Part shown: positions 1 to 9,028 of the stretch, in pieces
How positions within the stretch are numbered: the first letter of the stretch is position 1
Layout: every line of letters begins with the position of its first letter
Origin: Spirochaetales bacterium
GTDB taxonomy: Bacteria; Spirochaetota; Spirochaetia; SZUA-6; DRHE01
Reading direction: 5' to 3'
Length of the DNA stretch: 9,028 nucleotides
Assembly (NCBI GenBank): GCA_016930895.1
Contig: JAFGFV010000368.1
Location: forward strand, 1-9,028
Notes under the pieces: model-generated
What the model saw: only the letters and a program-made list of their open reading frames with translations
Databases searched by the model: none
Told to the model about the DNA's origin: nothing
Position numbers and translations under genes: made by a program

Positions 1-3266
<3,266 letters not shown>

Positions 3267-3275
3267 CTCCGCGGG

Positions 3276-3308
3276 GGACAACCGGTTGTGCTTTGGTGGA
3301 CAACCGGT
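3276..3308. repeat. 11-bp direct repeat 22 bp apart, possible operator
   Basis: GGACAACCGGT occurs at 3276-3286 and again at 3298-3308, exactly 22 bp start to start, about two helical turns. The first copy extends into a perfect 12-bp palindrome, ACAACCGGTTGT (3278-3289); the second keeps only the left half. One copy touches and the other lies inside a candidate dnaN promoter, as expected for operator sites of a dimeric regulator. No regulator is identified. Confidence 0.4.
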
Positions 3309-3315
3309 GCATAAT
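3286..3315 (+). promoter_or_regulatory. candidate dnaN promoter (weak)
   Basis: TTGTGC (3286-3291) and CATAAT (3310-3315) are spaced by 18 bases. The -10 matches five of six positions and the -35 three of six. A start near 3322 would give a leader of about 150 bases before dnaN. The overlap with the 11-bp repeat makes it more interesting than its score. Confidence 0.3.
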
Positions 3316-3407
3316 GGGCATGACTTTCTAATATGTGGGTGAACTGTGGAAGGCTTGTCACCCTTGTTCAACGGCCTATCTCGCGTTCCGCCAAGAGCTT
3401 GCGGGTG

Positions 3408-3424
3408 GTTTCCACATGTCCACA
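3408..3424 (+). promoter_or_regulatory. two weak DnaA-box-like sites upstream of dnaN
   Basis: GTTTCCACA (3408-3416) and ATGTCCACA (3416-3424) each keep the TCCACA core of the DnaA box but differ from TTATCCACA at two positions. Their cores start 8 bp apart. Such sites may bind DnaA weakly or only as DnaA-ATP; chance is also possible. Confidence 0.35.
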
Positions 3425-3471
3425 GCGCCTACCATCTCCGCCACTAGACTATCTCTTCTAAGGAGACGGCC

Positions 3472-4578
3472 ATGAACTTCGCCTGCGAAAAAGACCTGAT
3501 CGCCCGCGAAATTGCCATCGCTCAGGAGATCATCGCCTCTCGCAATACCCTGTCAATTCTGTCGAACGTCCTCCTGGAGACCACGGACAACCTCCTGACC
3601 ATACGTGCGACGGATCTCAAGGTGAGCTTCCAGACCGAGATCCCGGTGGAAACCAAGAGCCCGGGCAGCGTAACGGTCTTCTGCGACAAGCTTCTGGGAG
3701 TGCTGCGTTCCCTTCCGGACGGGGAGATCGAGCTCAAGCTCGAGGACGACATGATGATCTACATCCGGCCGGTCTTCAAAAAGATCGACTTCAAGCTCAA
3801 GAGCATCCCCTCCGACAAGTACCCGGAGCTCAAGCAGGTCGGGGAGGAGACCTTCTTCGATTTTCCCCAGAAGGAGTTCCTGGACATGGTCTCCAAGACC
3901 CTGTTCGCGGTTTCCAGCGACGAGACCCGCTACTTCATGAACGGAGTGTATTTCGAGTGCGCCGAAGGGCGGCTTACCATGGTGGCAACGGACGGGCGGC
4001 GCCTGAGTCACATCGCCAAGAACGTGGATCTGCCTTTCGGGGACCTCAAAGGGATCATCATTCCTCCGAAGATCCTGAACCTGATCCGCAAGCTGGCTCC
4101 CGGGGAAGGCAACCTCTCGCTGGCGGTCGCGGACAACAACCTGTTCGTGCGTTTCAACCAGCACAGGATTTCCTCCAGCCTGATCGACGCGCAGTTTCCC
4201 AATTACCAGCGCGTGATTCCCCAGAGCCAGGAGCACCGGCTGATAGTCGAGAGGGAGAGCCTGCTCAGTGCACTGCGCCGCGTGTCTCTTCTGGTCGAGG
4301 AAAAGTCGCGGCGTATCCAGCTGACCGTCCAGCCCGGGGTCTTGGTGGTCAGCTCCTCGGAAGGGGAAATCGGAATGGCGCGCGAGGAGATCCCCTGCGA
4401 GTACGACGGCCCCGAGATGGACCTGGCCGTCAACTACTTGTACCTGCTGGATCCTCTGAAGGAAGCCAGCGAGGAGCGTTTTTCCATCGAGTTCAGCGAG
4501 CCGGACAAGGCCGTCAGCCTCCGCCCGGAGCCGGAAAAGGACTACTTCCACGTCGTGATGCCGATGCAGCTGGCCTGA
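3472..4578 (+). CDS. dnaN: DNA polymerase III beta subunit (sliding clamp)
   Basis: DnaN forms the ring-shaped dimer that holds DNA polymerase III on DNA and serves as a docking hub for repair and regulatory proteins. The 368-residue length is typical, giving three clamp domains of about 120 residues each. Family motifs seen are the N-terminal segment through NTLSILSNVLLE (25-36), ATDGRRL (172-178), FPNYQRVIP (242-250) and the C-terminal VMPMQLA (362-368), close to the VMPMRL end of E. coli. The last segment forms part of the peptide-binding pocket for clamp partners. AAGGAG lies six bases before the ATG, a strong ribosome binding site. The stop codon TGA shares its last base with the recF ATG, so the two are probably translationally coupled. 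Nothing appears truncated. Confidence 0.98.
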   Translation: MNFACEKDLIAREIAIAQEIIASRNTLSILSNVLLETTDNLLTIRATDLKVSFQTEIPVETKSPGSVTVFCDKLLGVLRSLPDGEIELKLEDDMMIYIRPVFKKIDFKLKSIPSDKYPELKQVGEETFFDFPQKEFLDMVSKTLFAVSSDETRYFMNGVYFECAEGRLTMVATDGRRLSHIAKNVDLPFGDLKGIIIPPKILNLIRKLAPGEGNLSLAVADNNLFVRFNQHRISSSLIDAQFPNYQRVIPQSQEHRLIVERESLLSALRRVSLLVEEKSRRIQLTVQPGVLVVSSSEGEIGMAREEIPCEYDGPEMDLAVNYLYLLDPLKEASEERFSIEFSEPDKAVSLRPEPEKDYFHVVMPMQLA

Positions 4579-5663
4579 TGGGCTTCCTTTCGAGCGCCCA
4601 TCGTGCGTTCAGAAACCTGAAGGATGCAGAGATCGACCTGGGTGCTCGGCAGATCTTTCTCGTGGGAGAAAACGGGCAGGGTAAGAGCAACTTCATCGAG
4701 TCGCTGTATCTCCTGTGCTTCGGCGGTTCGTTTCGCACTCGTCGGGAGGCTGGGCTGGTCCGCAACGGGAGAGACGCCGCGCTGGTCCGGGGGCAGATGC
4801 AGCTGTCGGAGGGGGTGACCCGTCGGGTCTCGGTGAGCCTGGAGCGGGCCGGGCGCAAGGAGATCCGGGTGGACTCCAGGGTCGTGCGGGATCGCATGGA
4901 ACTGATCGAAAACGCACCCTGCATCGTCTTCTCGCATCAGGACCTGGAGTTCGTGAGCGGACCGCCGGAAATGGGGCGGCGATTTTTCAACCAGACCCAA
5001 AGCCTGTTCGATCCCTTGTTCATCGACCTGCTGCGCAGCTACCGCAAGATCCTGCGCTCCAGGAACATCCTGCTCAAGGAGCGCAACCTGGCGCTTCTGG
5101 AGGCCTTTGACCGCAACCTGGGCGAGATCGGGCACCGGATCCAGAGCCGGCGCGAGGGGATCGTCGAAGAGTTCAACCGCACCTTCTCGCCCCTGTTCGC
5201 GACCGTGTCCGCCTGGCCCGGGACCACGGCGATCGCGTATCGCCCCTCCTGGAGAGCGGGCAGCGGGGTGGAGGAGATCGCAGCCCAGTTGGCGCGGCGC
5301 CGCCCCAGGGACTTGGCCTTCGAAACGACCACGACCGGCCCTCATCGGGACCGATTCGTGGTCACGCAGGACGGCAAGGAGTTCGCCGCGCAGGCTTCCA
5401 CGGGCCAGATTCGCCTGGCTTCCCTGATCCTGCGGGTGGCGCAGGCCAACTTCGTAGCGGGAAAGACCGGAAGAAGCCCAATCCTGCTGCTCGATGACGT
5501 ACTCCTCGAGCTCGACTCGGGCAGGCGGGACCGTTTCCTGGAGGCGCTGCCGTCGTATGACCAGGCCTTCTTCACCTTTCTGCCCGACGAGCAGTTCGTG
5601 GCGTACCGGAACGCCGAGACTCGGATCTACCGGGTAGCAGCAGGGGAGCTGCTGCCGGCATGA
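4578..5663 (+). CDS. recF: DNA replication and repair protein RecF
   Basis: RecF is an SMC/ABC-like ATPase that helps RecO and RecR load RecA onto single-stranded gaps at stalled forks. The protein is 361 residues, the normal size. Motifs in order are Walker A GENGQGKS (30-37), the GPHRD segment (254-258), the ABC-type signature STGQIRL (274-280) and Walker B ILLLDD (302-307), followed by ELD (311-313). Helical segments at about 140-245 correspond to the short lobe II. The signature has Thr where many RecF proteins have Gln or Arg (SxGQ), which keeps the essential Ser, Gly and Gln. Its ATG overlaps the dnaN stop by one base and lacks a clear ribosome binding site of its own, pointing to coupling. 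The frame is open far upstream into dnaN, but the homologous protein starts at 4578. Confidence 0.96.
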   Translation: MGFLSSAHRAFRNLKDAEIDLGARQIFLVGENGQGKSNFIESLYLLCFGGSFRTRREAGLVRNGRDAALVRGQMQLSEGVTRRVSVSLERAGRKEIRVDSRVVRDRMELIENAPCIVFSHQDLEFVSGPPEMGRRFFNQTQSLFDPLFIDLLRSYRKILRSRNILLKERNLALLEAFDRNLGEIGHRIQSRREGIVEEFNRTFSPLFATVSAWPGTTAIAYRPSWRAGSGVEEIAAQLARRRPRDLAFETTTTGPHRDRFVVTQDGKEFAAQASTGQIRLASLILRVAQANFVAGKTGRSPILLLDDVLLELDSGRRDRFLEALPSYDQAFFTFLPDEQFVAYRNAETRIYRVAAGELLPA

Positions 5664-6211
5664 AGCGAGCCTCTGACGTCCTGTCCAAGCTTCTCGACGA
5701 GAACAGCCGGGGCAAGGCCCAGAGCTACTCCTCGGTCTTCGGCGGCTGGCGGGACCTGGCCGGGCTTTCCCTGGCGGAGCATTCGAGGGTCTACGAGATC
5801 AAGCACCAGAACCTGTTCGTGGAAGTGGACCACAACGGCTGGATGCAGATCCTGTTCCTGCGCAAGACCCGGATCCTGAACAAGCTGCGCAGCCGGTACC
5901 CGGAGCTGGAGATCCAGGATCTCAAGGTCCGGATCAACCCCGGGATGAGCCGCTCCGGGAGTCAGGAGAGCGGGTCCCGGCCGGACGAACGCACGCGGGA
6001 CGACCGGGCTCAGGCGGGGGGCGCGCCGGCTGCGACCCCTGCCGATAGTCCGGGCGGCAGCTCCCAGGTGGACAGGGTGGTCTCCGGGGTGAAGCAGGAA
6101 TCCCTCCGGAGCCAGCTCAGACGGCTATTCCTGAGCAGTCTGAAAGACGAACGCAAACCGCGCAGATCGGGCGGGACGCAACGGAAGGAATCGGAGTCGA
6201 GCCAAGGTTGA
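5660..6211 (+). CDS. DUF721 / DciA-like protein
   Basis: The N-terminal 95 residues look like a DUF721 (DciA) domain. They show an N-terminal helix, the W30-x4-G35 pattern, H41-S42, and a strand-turn-helix with LFVEVDHNGWMQIL (52-65), including W61. DciA is the replicative-helicase loader or recruiter in bacteria that lack DnaC/DnaI, and its KH-like domain binds DNA; that role is inferred here from family and place, since the gene sits directly after dnaA, dnaN and recF. Residues 96-183 form a charged, Ser/Gly/Pro-rich and probably disordered tail with one amphipathic patch, SLRSQLRRLFLSSLKDERK (148-166). Known DciA proteins also pair a folded N-terminus with a flexible tail. The start overlaps the recF stop as ATGA, so translation is probably coupled. 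The protein is 183 residues, somewhat long. Domain membership is likely; function is less sure. Confidence 0.85.
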   Translation: MKRASDVLSKLLDENSRGKAQSYSSVFGGWRDLAGLSLAEHSRVYEIKHQNLFVEVDHNGWMQILFLRKTRILNKLRSRYPELEIQDLKVRINPGMSRSGSQESGSRPDERTRDDRAQAGGAPAATPADSPGGSSQVDRVVSGVKQESLRSQLRRLFLSSLKDERKPRRSGGTQRKESESSQG

Positions 6212-6237
6212 CAGTGGTCAGCGTATTTAAGTATAGT
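6208..6237 (+). promoter_or_regulatory. rpmH operon promoter P1
   Basis: A perfect -35 TTGACA (6208-6213) overlaps the stop codon of the DUF721 gene. TATAGT (6232-6237, five of six) follows after an 18-base spacer. Transcription would start near 6244, giving a leader of about 113 bases before rpmH. Ribosomal protein operons are strongly expressed, so a near-consensus promoter fits. Confidence 0.65.
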
Positions 6238-6356
6238 GTGCTTTACCGTATCGAATTGTACCGAATTCAGCCTGTTTTGGGGGGGATTCGGCTTTCGCCT
6301 ATAGTCAGTCTGATGTAGAAATACCGTCTTCGAGTTCGAGAAGGAGAAATCATATA
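6212..6356 (+). other. rpmH leader region
   Basis: This 145-bp gap holds most of promoter P1, candidate P2, a run of seven G (6279-6285), CGAATT twice ten bp apart (6252-6257 and 6262-6267), an inverted pair CCGAAT (6261-6266) and ATTCGG (6286-6291), and a tandem hexamer TTCGAG (6329-6340). The ribosome binding site AAGGAG (6341-6346) precedes rpmH by ten bases. No terminator was seen, so transcripts from the recF side may also read through. Confidence 0.5.
6277..6305 (+). promoter_or_regulatory. possible second rpmH promoter P2
   Basis: TTGGGG (6277-6282) and TATAGT (6300-6305) are 17 bases apart. The -10 is good; the -35 matches only three of six. It would start transcription about 45 bases before rpmH. 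It may be a second promoter or chance. Confidence 0.3.
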
Positions 6357-6512
6357 ATGAAGCGCACCTTTCAGCCCAGCAAGACAAAACGGCGCCGAAG
6401 TCTCGGGTTCCGTGCCCGCATGAAGACCAAGGGGGGGCGACTGGTTCTCAAGAGGCGTCGGCAGAAGGGCCGGGCCAAGCTGACCGTCGCGGATGAGAAA
6501 AAGCCTTACTAG
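6357..6512 (+). CDS. rpmH: 50S ribosomal protein L34
   Basis: L34 is a small, very basic protein that binds 23S rRNA in the large ribosomal subunit. The 51 residues begin with the family hallmark MKRTFQPSK and carry [17 protein letters not shown] and [14 protein letters not shown] in the expected order. Most L34 proteins end at about 44-47 residues, just after the LTV-like end; here seven residues, ADEKKPY, follow. This extension is what makes the gene overlap rnpA by 20 bases. AAGGAG lies ten bases upstream of the ATG. It is the first gene of the rpmH-rnpA-yidD-yidC-jag unit. Confidence 0.97.
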   Translation: MKRTFQPSKTKRRRSLGFRARMKTKGGRLVLKRRRQKGRAKLTVADEKKPY

Positions 6513-6834
6513 GCGGGAGCGGCTCAAGGGAAGGACTGCGATTCGCAGGGTATTTTCTGCTGGAAAGAGCGTTGAACGCAAGGGGATCAAGCTTCTATTC
6601 GTTCAGAACAGCCTGTCGCGGAACCGGATCGCTGTCTGTCCGGTTCGCGGCTTCAGGACGGCAGTGGAGCGAAACCGGGCCAAACGGCTCTGCCGGGAAG
6701 CCTATCGCGACCTCAAACATCAGATAGCCCCCGGATACGACATCGTCTTCGTTCTCTGTCCGGGGCAGGTCACCCTTCGTGATCGCCACAGGCAGATCGA
6801 ATCCCTGCTCGAGCGGGTTGGTCTGAAGCGATGA
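6493..6834 (+). CDS. rnpA: ribonuclease P protein component
   Basis: RnpA is the small basic protein of RNase P, which helps the catalytic RNA remove 5' leaders from precursor tRNAs. The 113-residue length is typical. The N-terminus [20 protein letters not shown] (5-24) matches the family opening, and [15 protein letters not shown] (58-72) is the RNR signature helix that contacts the RNA. FVLCPG and the C-terminal helix with LLERVGLK complete the fold. The start lies inside the end of rpmH in another frame, a 20-base overlap, without a clear ribosome binding site, so translation probably depends on ribosomes finishing rpmH. Its stop overlaps the yidD start as ATGA. The RNase P RNA gene is not in the window. 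Confidence 0.96.
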   Translation: MRKSLTRRERLKGRTAIRRVFSAGKSVERKGIKLLFVQNSLSRNRIAVCPVRGFRTAVERNRAKRLCREAYRDLKHQIAPGYDIVFVLCPGQVTLRDRHRQIESLLERVGLKR

Positions 6835-7040
6835 GATTTGTTCTGGCATTTGTAATCACTCTCTACCAGTTGCTCATCTCGTCGTGGCTCCCGCCCGCCT
6901 GCCGCTTCACGCCCACCTGCTCGCAGTACGCCAAGGAAGCGCTGCTCAAGCACGGAGTGTTCCGGGGCATGGGGCTGGCTTTGAGACGGCTGTCCCGGTG
7001 CCATCCCTTCGGCCGGGGCGGCTACGATCCGGTTCCCTAG
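6831..7040 (+). CDS. yidD: membrane protein insertion efficiency factor YidD
   Basis: YidD is a small membrane-associated protein whose gene is usually next to yidC; in E. coli it helps insertion of membrane proteins, by an unclear mechanism. The 69 residues contain the full family pattern: a hydrophobic N-terminal segment (3-20), the cysteine-rich CRFTPTCSQYA (24-34), and the C-terminal CHPFGRGGYDPVP (57-69). Three cysteines (24, 30, 57) are conserved in the family. The start overlaps the rnpA stop by four bases, and the gene ends 34 bases before yidC, which fits a single transcript. Confidence 0.95.
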   Translation: MRFVLAFVITLYQLLISSWLPPACRFTPTCSQYAKEALLKHGVFRGMGLALRRLSRCHPFGRGGYDPVP

Positions 7041-7074
7041 AAAGATCAACTCATCAGGAGTACACAGGTTCGTT

Positions 7075-8955
7075 ATGGAGAAAAAAACAATCATCGCCGT
7101 GGTGCTGGCAGTCGGCGTGATCATCGTCGGCATGCTGATTCAATCGGTGTTCTTCCCGCAGCAGCCGCGGACCGCAGCGCCGCCGGCGCCGCAGTCTGCC
7201 GAGACCGCGGCCGAGCAACCCCAGGCAGTCACGGAGGGCGAACCCGCACAGGTGGAGGAGGCCCGGCCCCAGGCGTCCCCGGACGCGGCTGCGCCTGCGG
7301 GGCCGGCCCCGGCCGTGGGAGAAGCCACGCAGATCGACGAGCAGGGACCCCGGCAGGAGGAGAGCCTCACCATCGAGACCGACGTGTTCATCGCCCGCTT
7401 CACCAATCGGGGCGGCGAGCTCACCTCCCTCAAGCTCAAGGAGTTCACCAACCCCGACGGCTCGCTCGTGGACATGGTCTTCAGCCGGGATTCGGGACTG
7501 TATCCCTTTTCACTGCGCTTCGGGGACCACAACGCCCCCCGGGTGGACGCGCTGTTTCATCACGAGCTCTCGCTGACCGGGTCGGGGGTGACGTTTTACA
7601 GGACTTTTGTATCGCCCTCCGGGGTGCCCTTCACCGTGCGTAAGAGCTTCGCGTTCCAGCAGTCCTCGTACATGATGGAGCTGTTCGTGGAGATCGAGAA
7701 CAGCGTCAACGACTACCCGGACCTGAGGACCGGCGGGTACGCGTACACCCTCGGTATCGAGCCGCAGATCGGGCCGGCCTTCGAGAAGCTGGACGCCCGC
7801 TCGGAGTCCCGGGATTTCATGTCATACTCGGAAGGGGCCAAGAGCGCCGACCGGGTGAAGGTCCCCAAGGAAGGCTTGCAGACCATCGACCGCCGCGTCA
7901 GCTGGGTCGCCCTCAACGGCAAGTATTTCTCCCTGATCGCCCTGCCGGGCGCAGTGGACTACCGGATTACCCTGGACACGCGCCCGGTGGAGGGGCTGTC
8001 CGACCGCTCGGCCATGTACTTCAGCCGACCCGAAATCCGCAGCTCCTCGAACAAGGACCAGTTCCGCTTCTACATGGGGCCGAAGAAGCGCGACATCCTG
8101 GCGCGATTCAACAGCGAGGACAGGAATCCCTTCGGCCTGTCGGGGATGAACCTCGAGAAGATCCTGGACCTGAGCTTCCTGCGCTTCGGCTGGCTGGCGG
8201 ACATTCTCTCCCATCCCTTGCGGTGGTTCTACGCGCTCATTCCCAACTACGGGGTGGCGATCATCCTGCTGACCCTGCTGATCAAGCTGATTCTGTGGCC
8301 CCTGACCCACAAGAGCTTCGAGTCCACCGCGAAGATGCAGGCTTTGCAGCCCAAGATGAACGAGGTGCGGGAGAAGTACAAGAGCAACCCCCAGAAGATG
8401 AACCAGGAGATCGCCGCCCTGTACAAGAAGGAGGGGGTGAGCCCCCTGGGCGGCTGCCTGCCTCTGCTTCTGCAGATGCCCATCCTGTTCGCCATGTATA
8501 CCCTGCTGGGCACCCACTTCGAGCTGCGCAGCGCGGTCTTTATCCCGGGCTGGATCAACGACCTGTCTAGCCCGGAGAGCGTCCTGGAATTCAATCCGGT
8601 CAAGCTGCTGTTCTTTGAACTGAGCGCGATCCGGGTGCTTCCCTTCGTGATGCTGGTCACGACCTTCATACAGACCCGTTTCACCCAGTCCCCCGAGAGT
8701 GCGGGTTCCTCGGGTGCGAACATGAAGATGATGACCTATGCCATGCCCATCATGTTCTTCTTCATCCTCTACAACCTGCCTTCGGGTCTGGTGCTGTACT
8801 GGACCATGCAGAACGTGCTGAGCATTTTCCAGCAGCTGTACACCAACTCCAGGCGGGCCAGGATGGCCGCCGCCGGACCGCAGCAGGGACCGCCGCCTCG
8901 CAGCGGCGGAAAGCGCCCGCCGGGAGGGAGCAAGCCGCCGAAACGACGCAAGTAA
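7075..8955 (+). CDS. yidC: membrane protein insertase YidC
   Basis: YidC inserts and folds inner-membrane proteins, alone or with the Sec translocon. The 626 residues show the Gram-negative layout: an N-terminal membrane segment (about 5-26), a Pro/Ala/Glu-rich linker (30-95), a large periplasmic beta domain (about 96-360), and a conserved insertase core. Core membrane segments lie at about 387-408, 457-478, 512-533, 553-571 and 573-588, with the cytoplasmic hairpin (about 411-455) between the first two. PLGGCLPLLLQMPI (457-470) and NLPSGLVLYW (567-576) are family motifs. The groove position Arg366 of E. coli is Lys404 here, keeping the positive charge. A basic Pro/Gly/Lys/Arg tail (593-626) could contact ribosomes. 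The periplasmic domain implies an outer-membrane-bearing cell. AGGAG lies 14 bases upstream of the ATG, rather far; AGG at 7066-7068 is nearer. Confidence 0.97.
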   Translation: MEKKTIIAVVLAVGVIIVGMLIQSVFFPQQPRTAAPPAPQSAETAAEQPQAVTEGEPAQVEEARPQASPDAAAPAGPAPAVGEATQIDEQGPRQEESLTIETDVFIARFTNRGGELTSLKLKEFTNPDGSLVDMVFSRDSGLYPFSLRFGDHNAPRVDALFHHELSLTGSGVTFYRTFVSPSGVPFTVRKSFAFQQSSYMMELFVEIENSVNDYPDLRTGGYAYTLGIEPQIGPAFEKLDARSESRDFMSYSEGAKSADRVKVPKEGLQTIDRRVSWVALNGKYFSLIALPGAVDYRITLDTRPVEGLSDRSAMYFSRPEIRSSSNKDQFRFYMGPKKRDILARFNSEDRNPFGLSGMNLEKILDLSFLRFGWLADILSHPLRWFYALIPNYGVAIILLTLLIKLILWPLTHKSFESTAKMQALQPKMNEVREKYKSNPQKMNQEIAALYKKEGVSPLGGCLPLLLQMPILFAMYTLLGTHFELRSAVFIPGWINDLSSPESVLEFNPVKLLFFELSAIRVLPFVMLVTTFIQTRFTQSPESAGSSGANMKMMTYAMPIMFFFILYNLPSGLVLYWTMQNVLSIFQQLYTNSRRARMAAAGPQQGPPPRSGGKRPPGGSKPPKRRK

Positions 8956-8982
8956 CTACTCTCCAAAGGAGAATCGAGCCCT

Positions 8983-9028
8983 ATGAACGTTCACGAATTC
9001 GAAGGCAAGAACGAAGAGGAGGCAATCA
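8983..9028 (+). CDS. jag: Jag/KhpB (EloR) family RNA-binding protein, 5' end only
   Basis: Only 15 codons are visible before the window ends, reading MNVHEFEGKNEEEAI. This matches the opening of the Jag N-terminal domain, whose members typically start with an EFEGK-x-EEAI-like segment. The gene directly follows yidC, where jag is normally found. Jag/KhpB proteins carry KH and R3H RNA-binding domains and influence cell elongation and division in Firmicutes. AAGGAG (8966-8971) lies 11 bases before the ATG. The call rests on a short peptide plus position. Confidence 0.85.
   Translation, partial: MNVHEFEGKNEEEAI

Larger units (their letters stand above)
3267..3471. other. dnaA-dnaN intergenic region
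   Basis: This 205-bp gap holds an 11-bp direct repeat (3276-3286 and 3298-3308), a possible dnaN promoter (3286-3315), a weak DnaA-box-like TGTGGAAGG (3345-3353), and two close TCCACA cores (3411-3416 and 3419-3424). No box here reaches better than two mismatches from TTATCCACA. There is no gene and no hairpin-plus-T-run terminator. In some bacteria, such as B. subtilis, this gap is part of a split origin, so it could have origin function here too. Confidence 0.5.

Noticed and set aside
3553..4551. Minus-strand open frame of 332 codons opposite dnaN
   Set aside because: Antisense shadow of the clamp gene, with no family motif and no ribosome binding site that stands out.
3957..4577. Upstream in-frame extension of recF through the 3' half of dnaN
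   Set aside because: The 207 extra codons are an out-of-frame reading of dnaN, Arg/Gly/Pro-rich and without a domain. RecF homology and the TGATG overlap place the start at 4578.
6290..6299. Small hairpin GGC-TTTC-GCC as a terminator before rpmH
   Set aside because: The three-base-pair stem is too short and there is no T run after it.

Overview
This window is a bacterial replication-origin neighbourhood in GC-rich DNA. A gyrB gene (cut by the left edge) points left. A rightward series follows: dnaA, dnaN, recF, a DUF721/DciA-like gene, rpmH, rnpA, yidD, yidC, and the first codons of a jag/khpB gene cut by the right edge. The gene set and several protein details suggest a high-GC member of the Spirochaetota. 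These details include the DnaA AAA+ segment around QEELFHTFNALYDANKQ, the short DciA-like protein after recF, and Trp instead of Lys/Arg in the GyrB PLxGK motif. The phylum call rests on remembered family resemblance, not a search, and is moderately sure.

Region by region: positions 1-1509 are the 5' 503 codons of gyrB on the minus strand. Positions 1510-1895 are a 386-bp gene-free region. It holds a near-consensus gyrB promoter, two tandem pairs of DnaA boxes with identical orientation and 11-bp spacing, and an A+T-rich stretch between the pairs, together looking like an oriC half. dnaA (1896-3266) is followed by a 205-bp gap. That gap has weak DnaA-box-like sites and an 11-bp repeat placed 22 bp apart. 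dnaN, recF and the DUF721 gene (3472-6211) are tightly packed with overlapping stop and start codons. A sigma70-type promoter straddling the end of the DUF721 gene begins the second unit, rpmH-rnpA-yidD-yidC-jag, where rpmH/rnpA and rnpA/yidD overlap.

The first block makes the replication-initiation and repair machinery: initiator, sliding clamp, gap-repair ATPase, putative helicase-loading factor and gyrase. The second makes an rRNA-binding protein, the RNase P protein, and the membrane-insertion machinery with an RNA-binding partner. In many bacteria the rpmH-to-jag cluster lies divergent to dnaA. Here gyrB has that position and the cluster lies downstream of the DUF721 gene in the same direction as dnaA. 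Hand counts on sampled rows suggest the strand GC skew changes sign near the dnaA-dnaN gap rather than upstream of dnaA. No mobile element, CRISPR array, tRNA or rRNA was seen, and I found no clearly new biological system. The findings are variations on a conserved locus.
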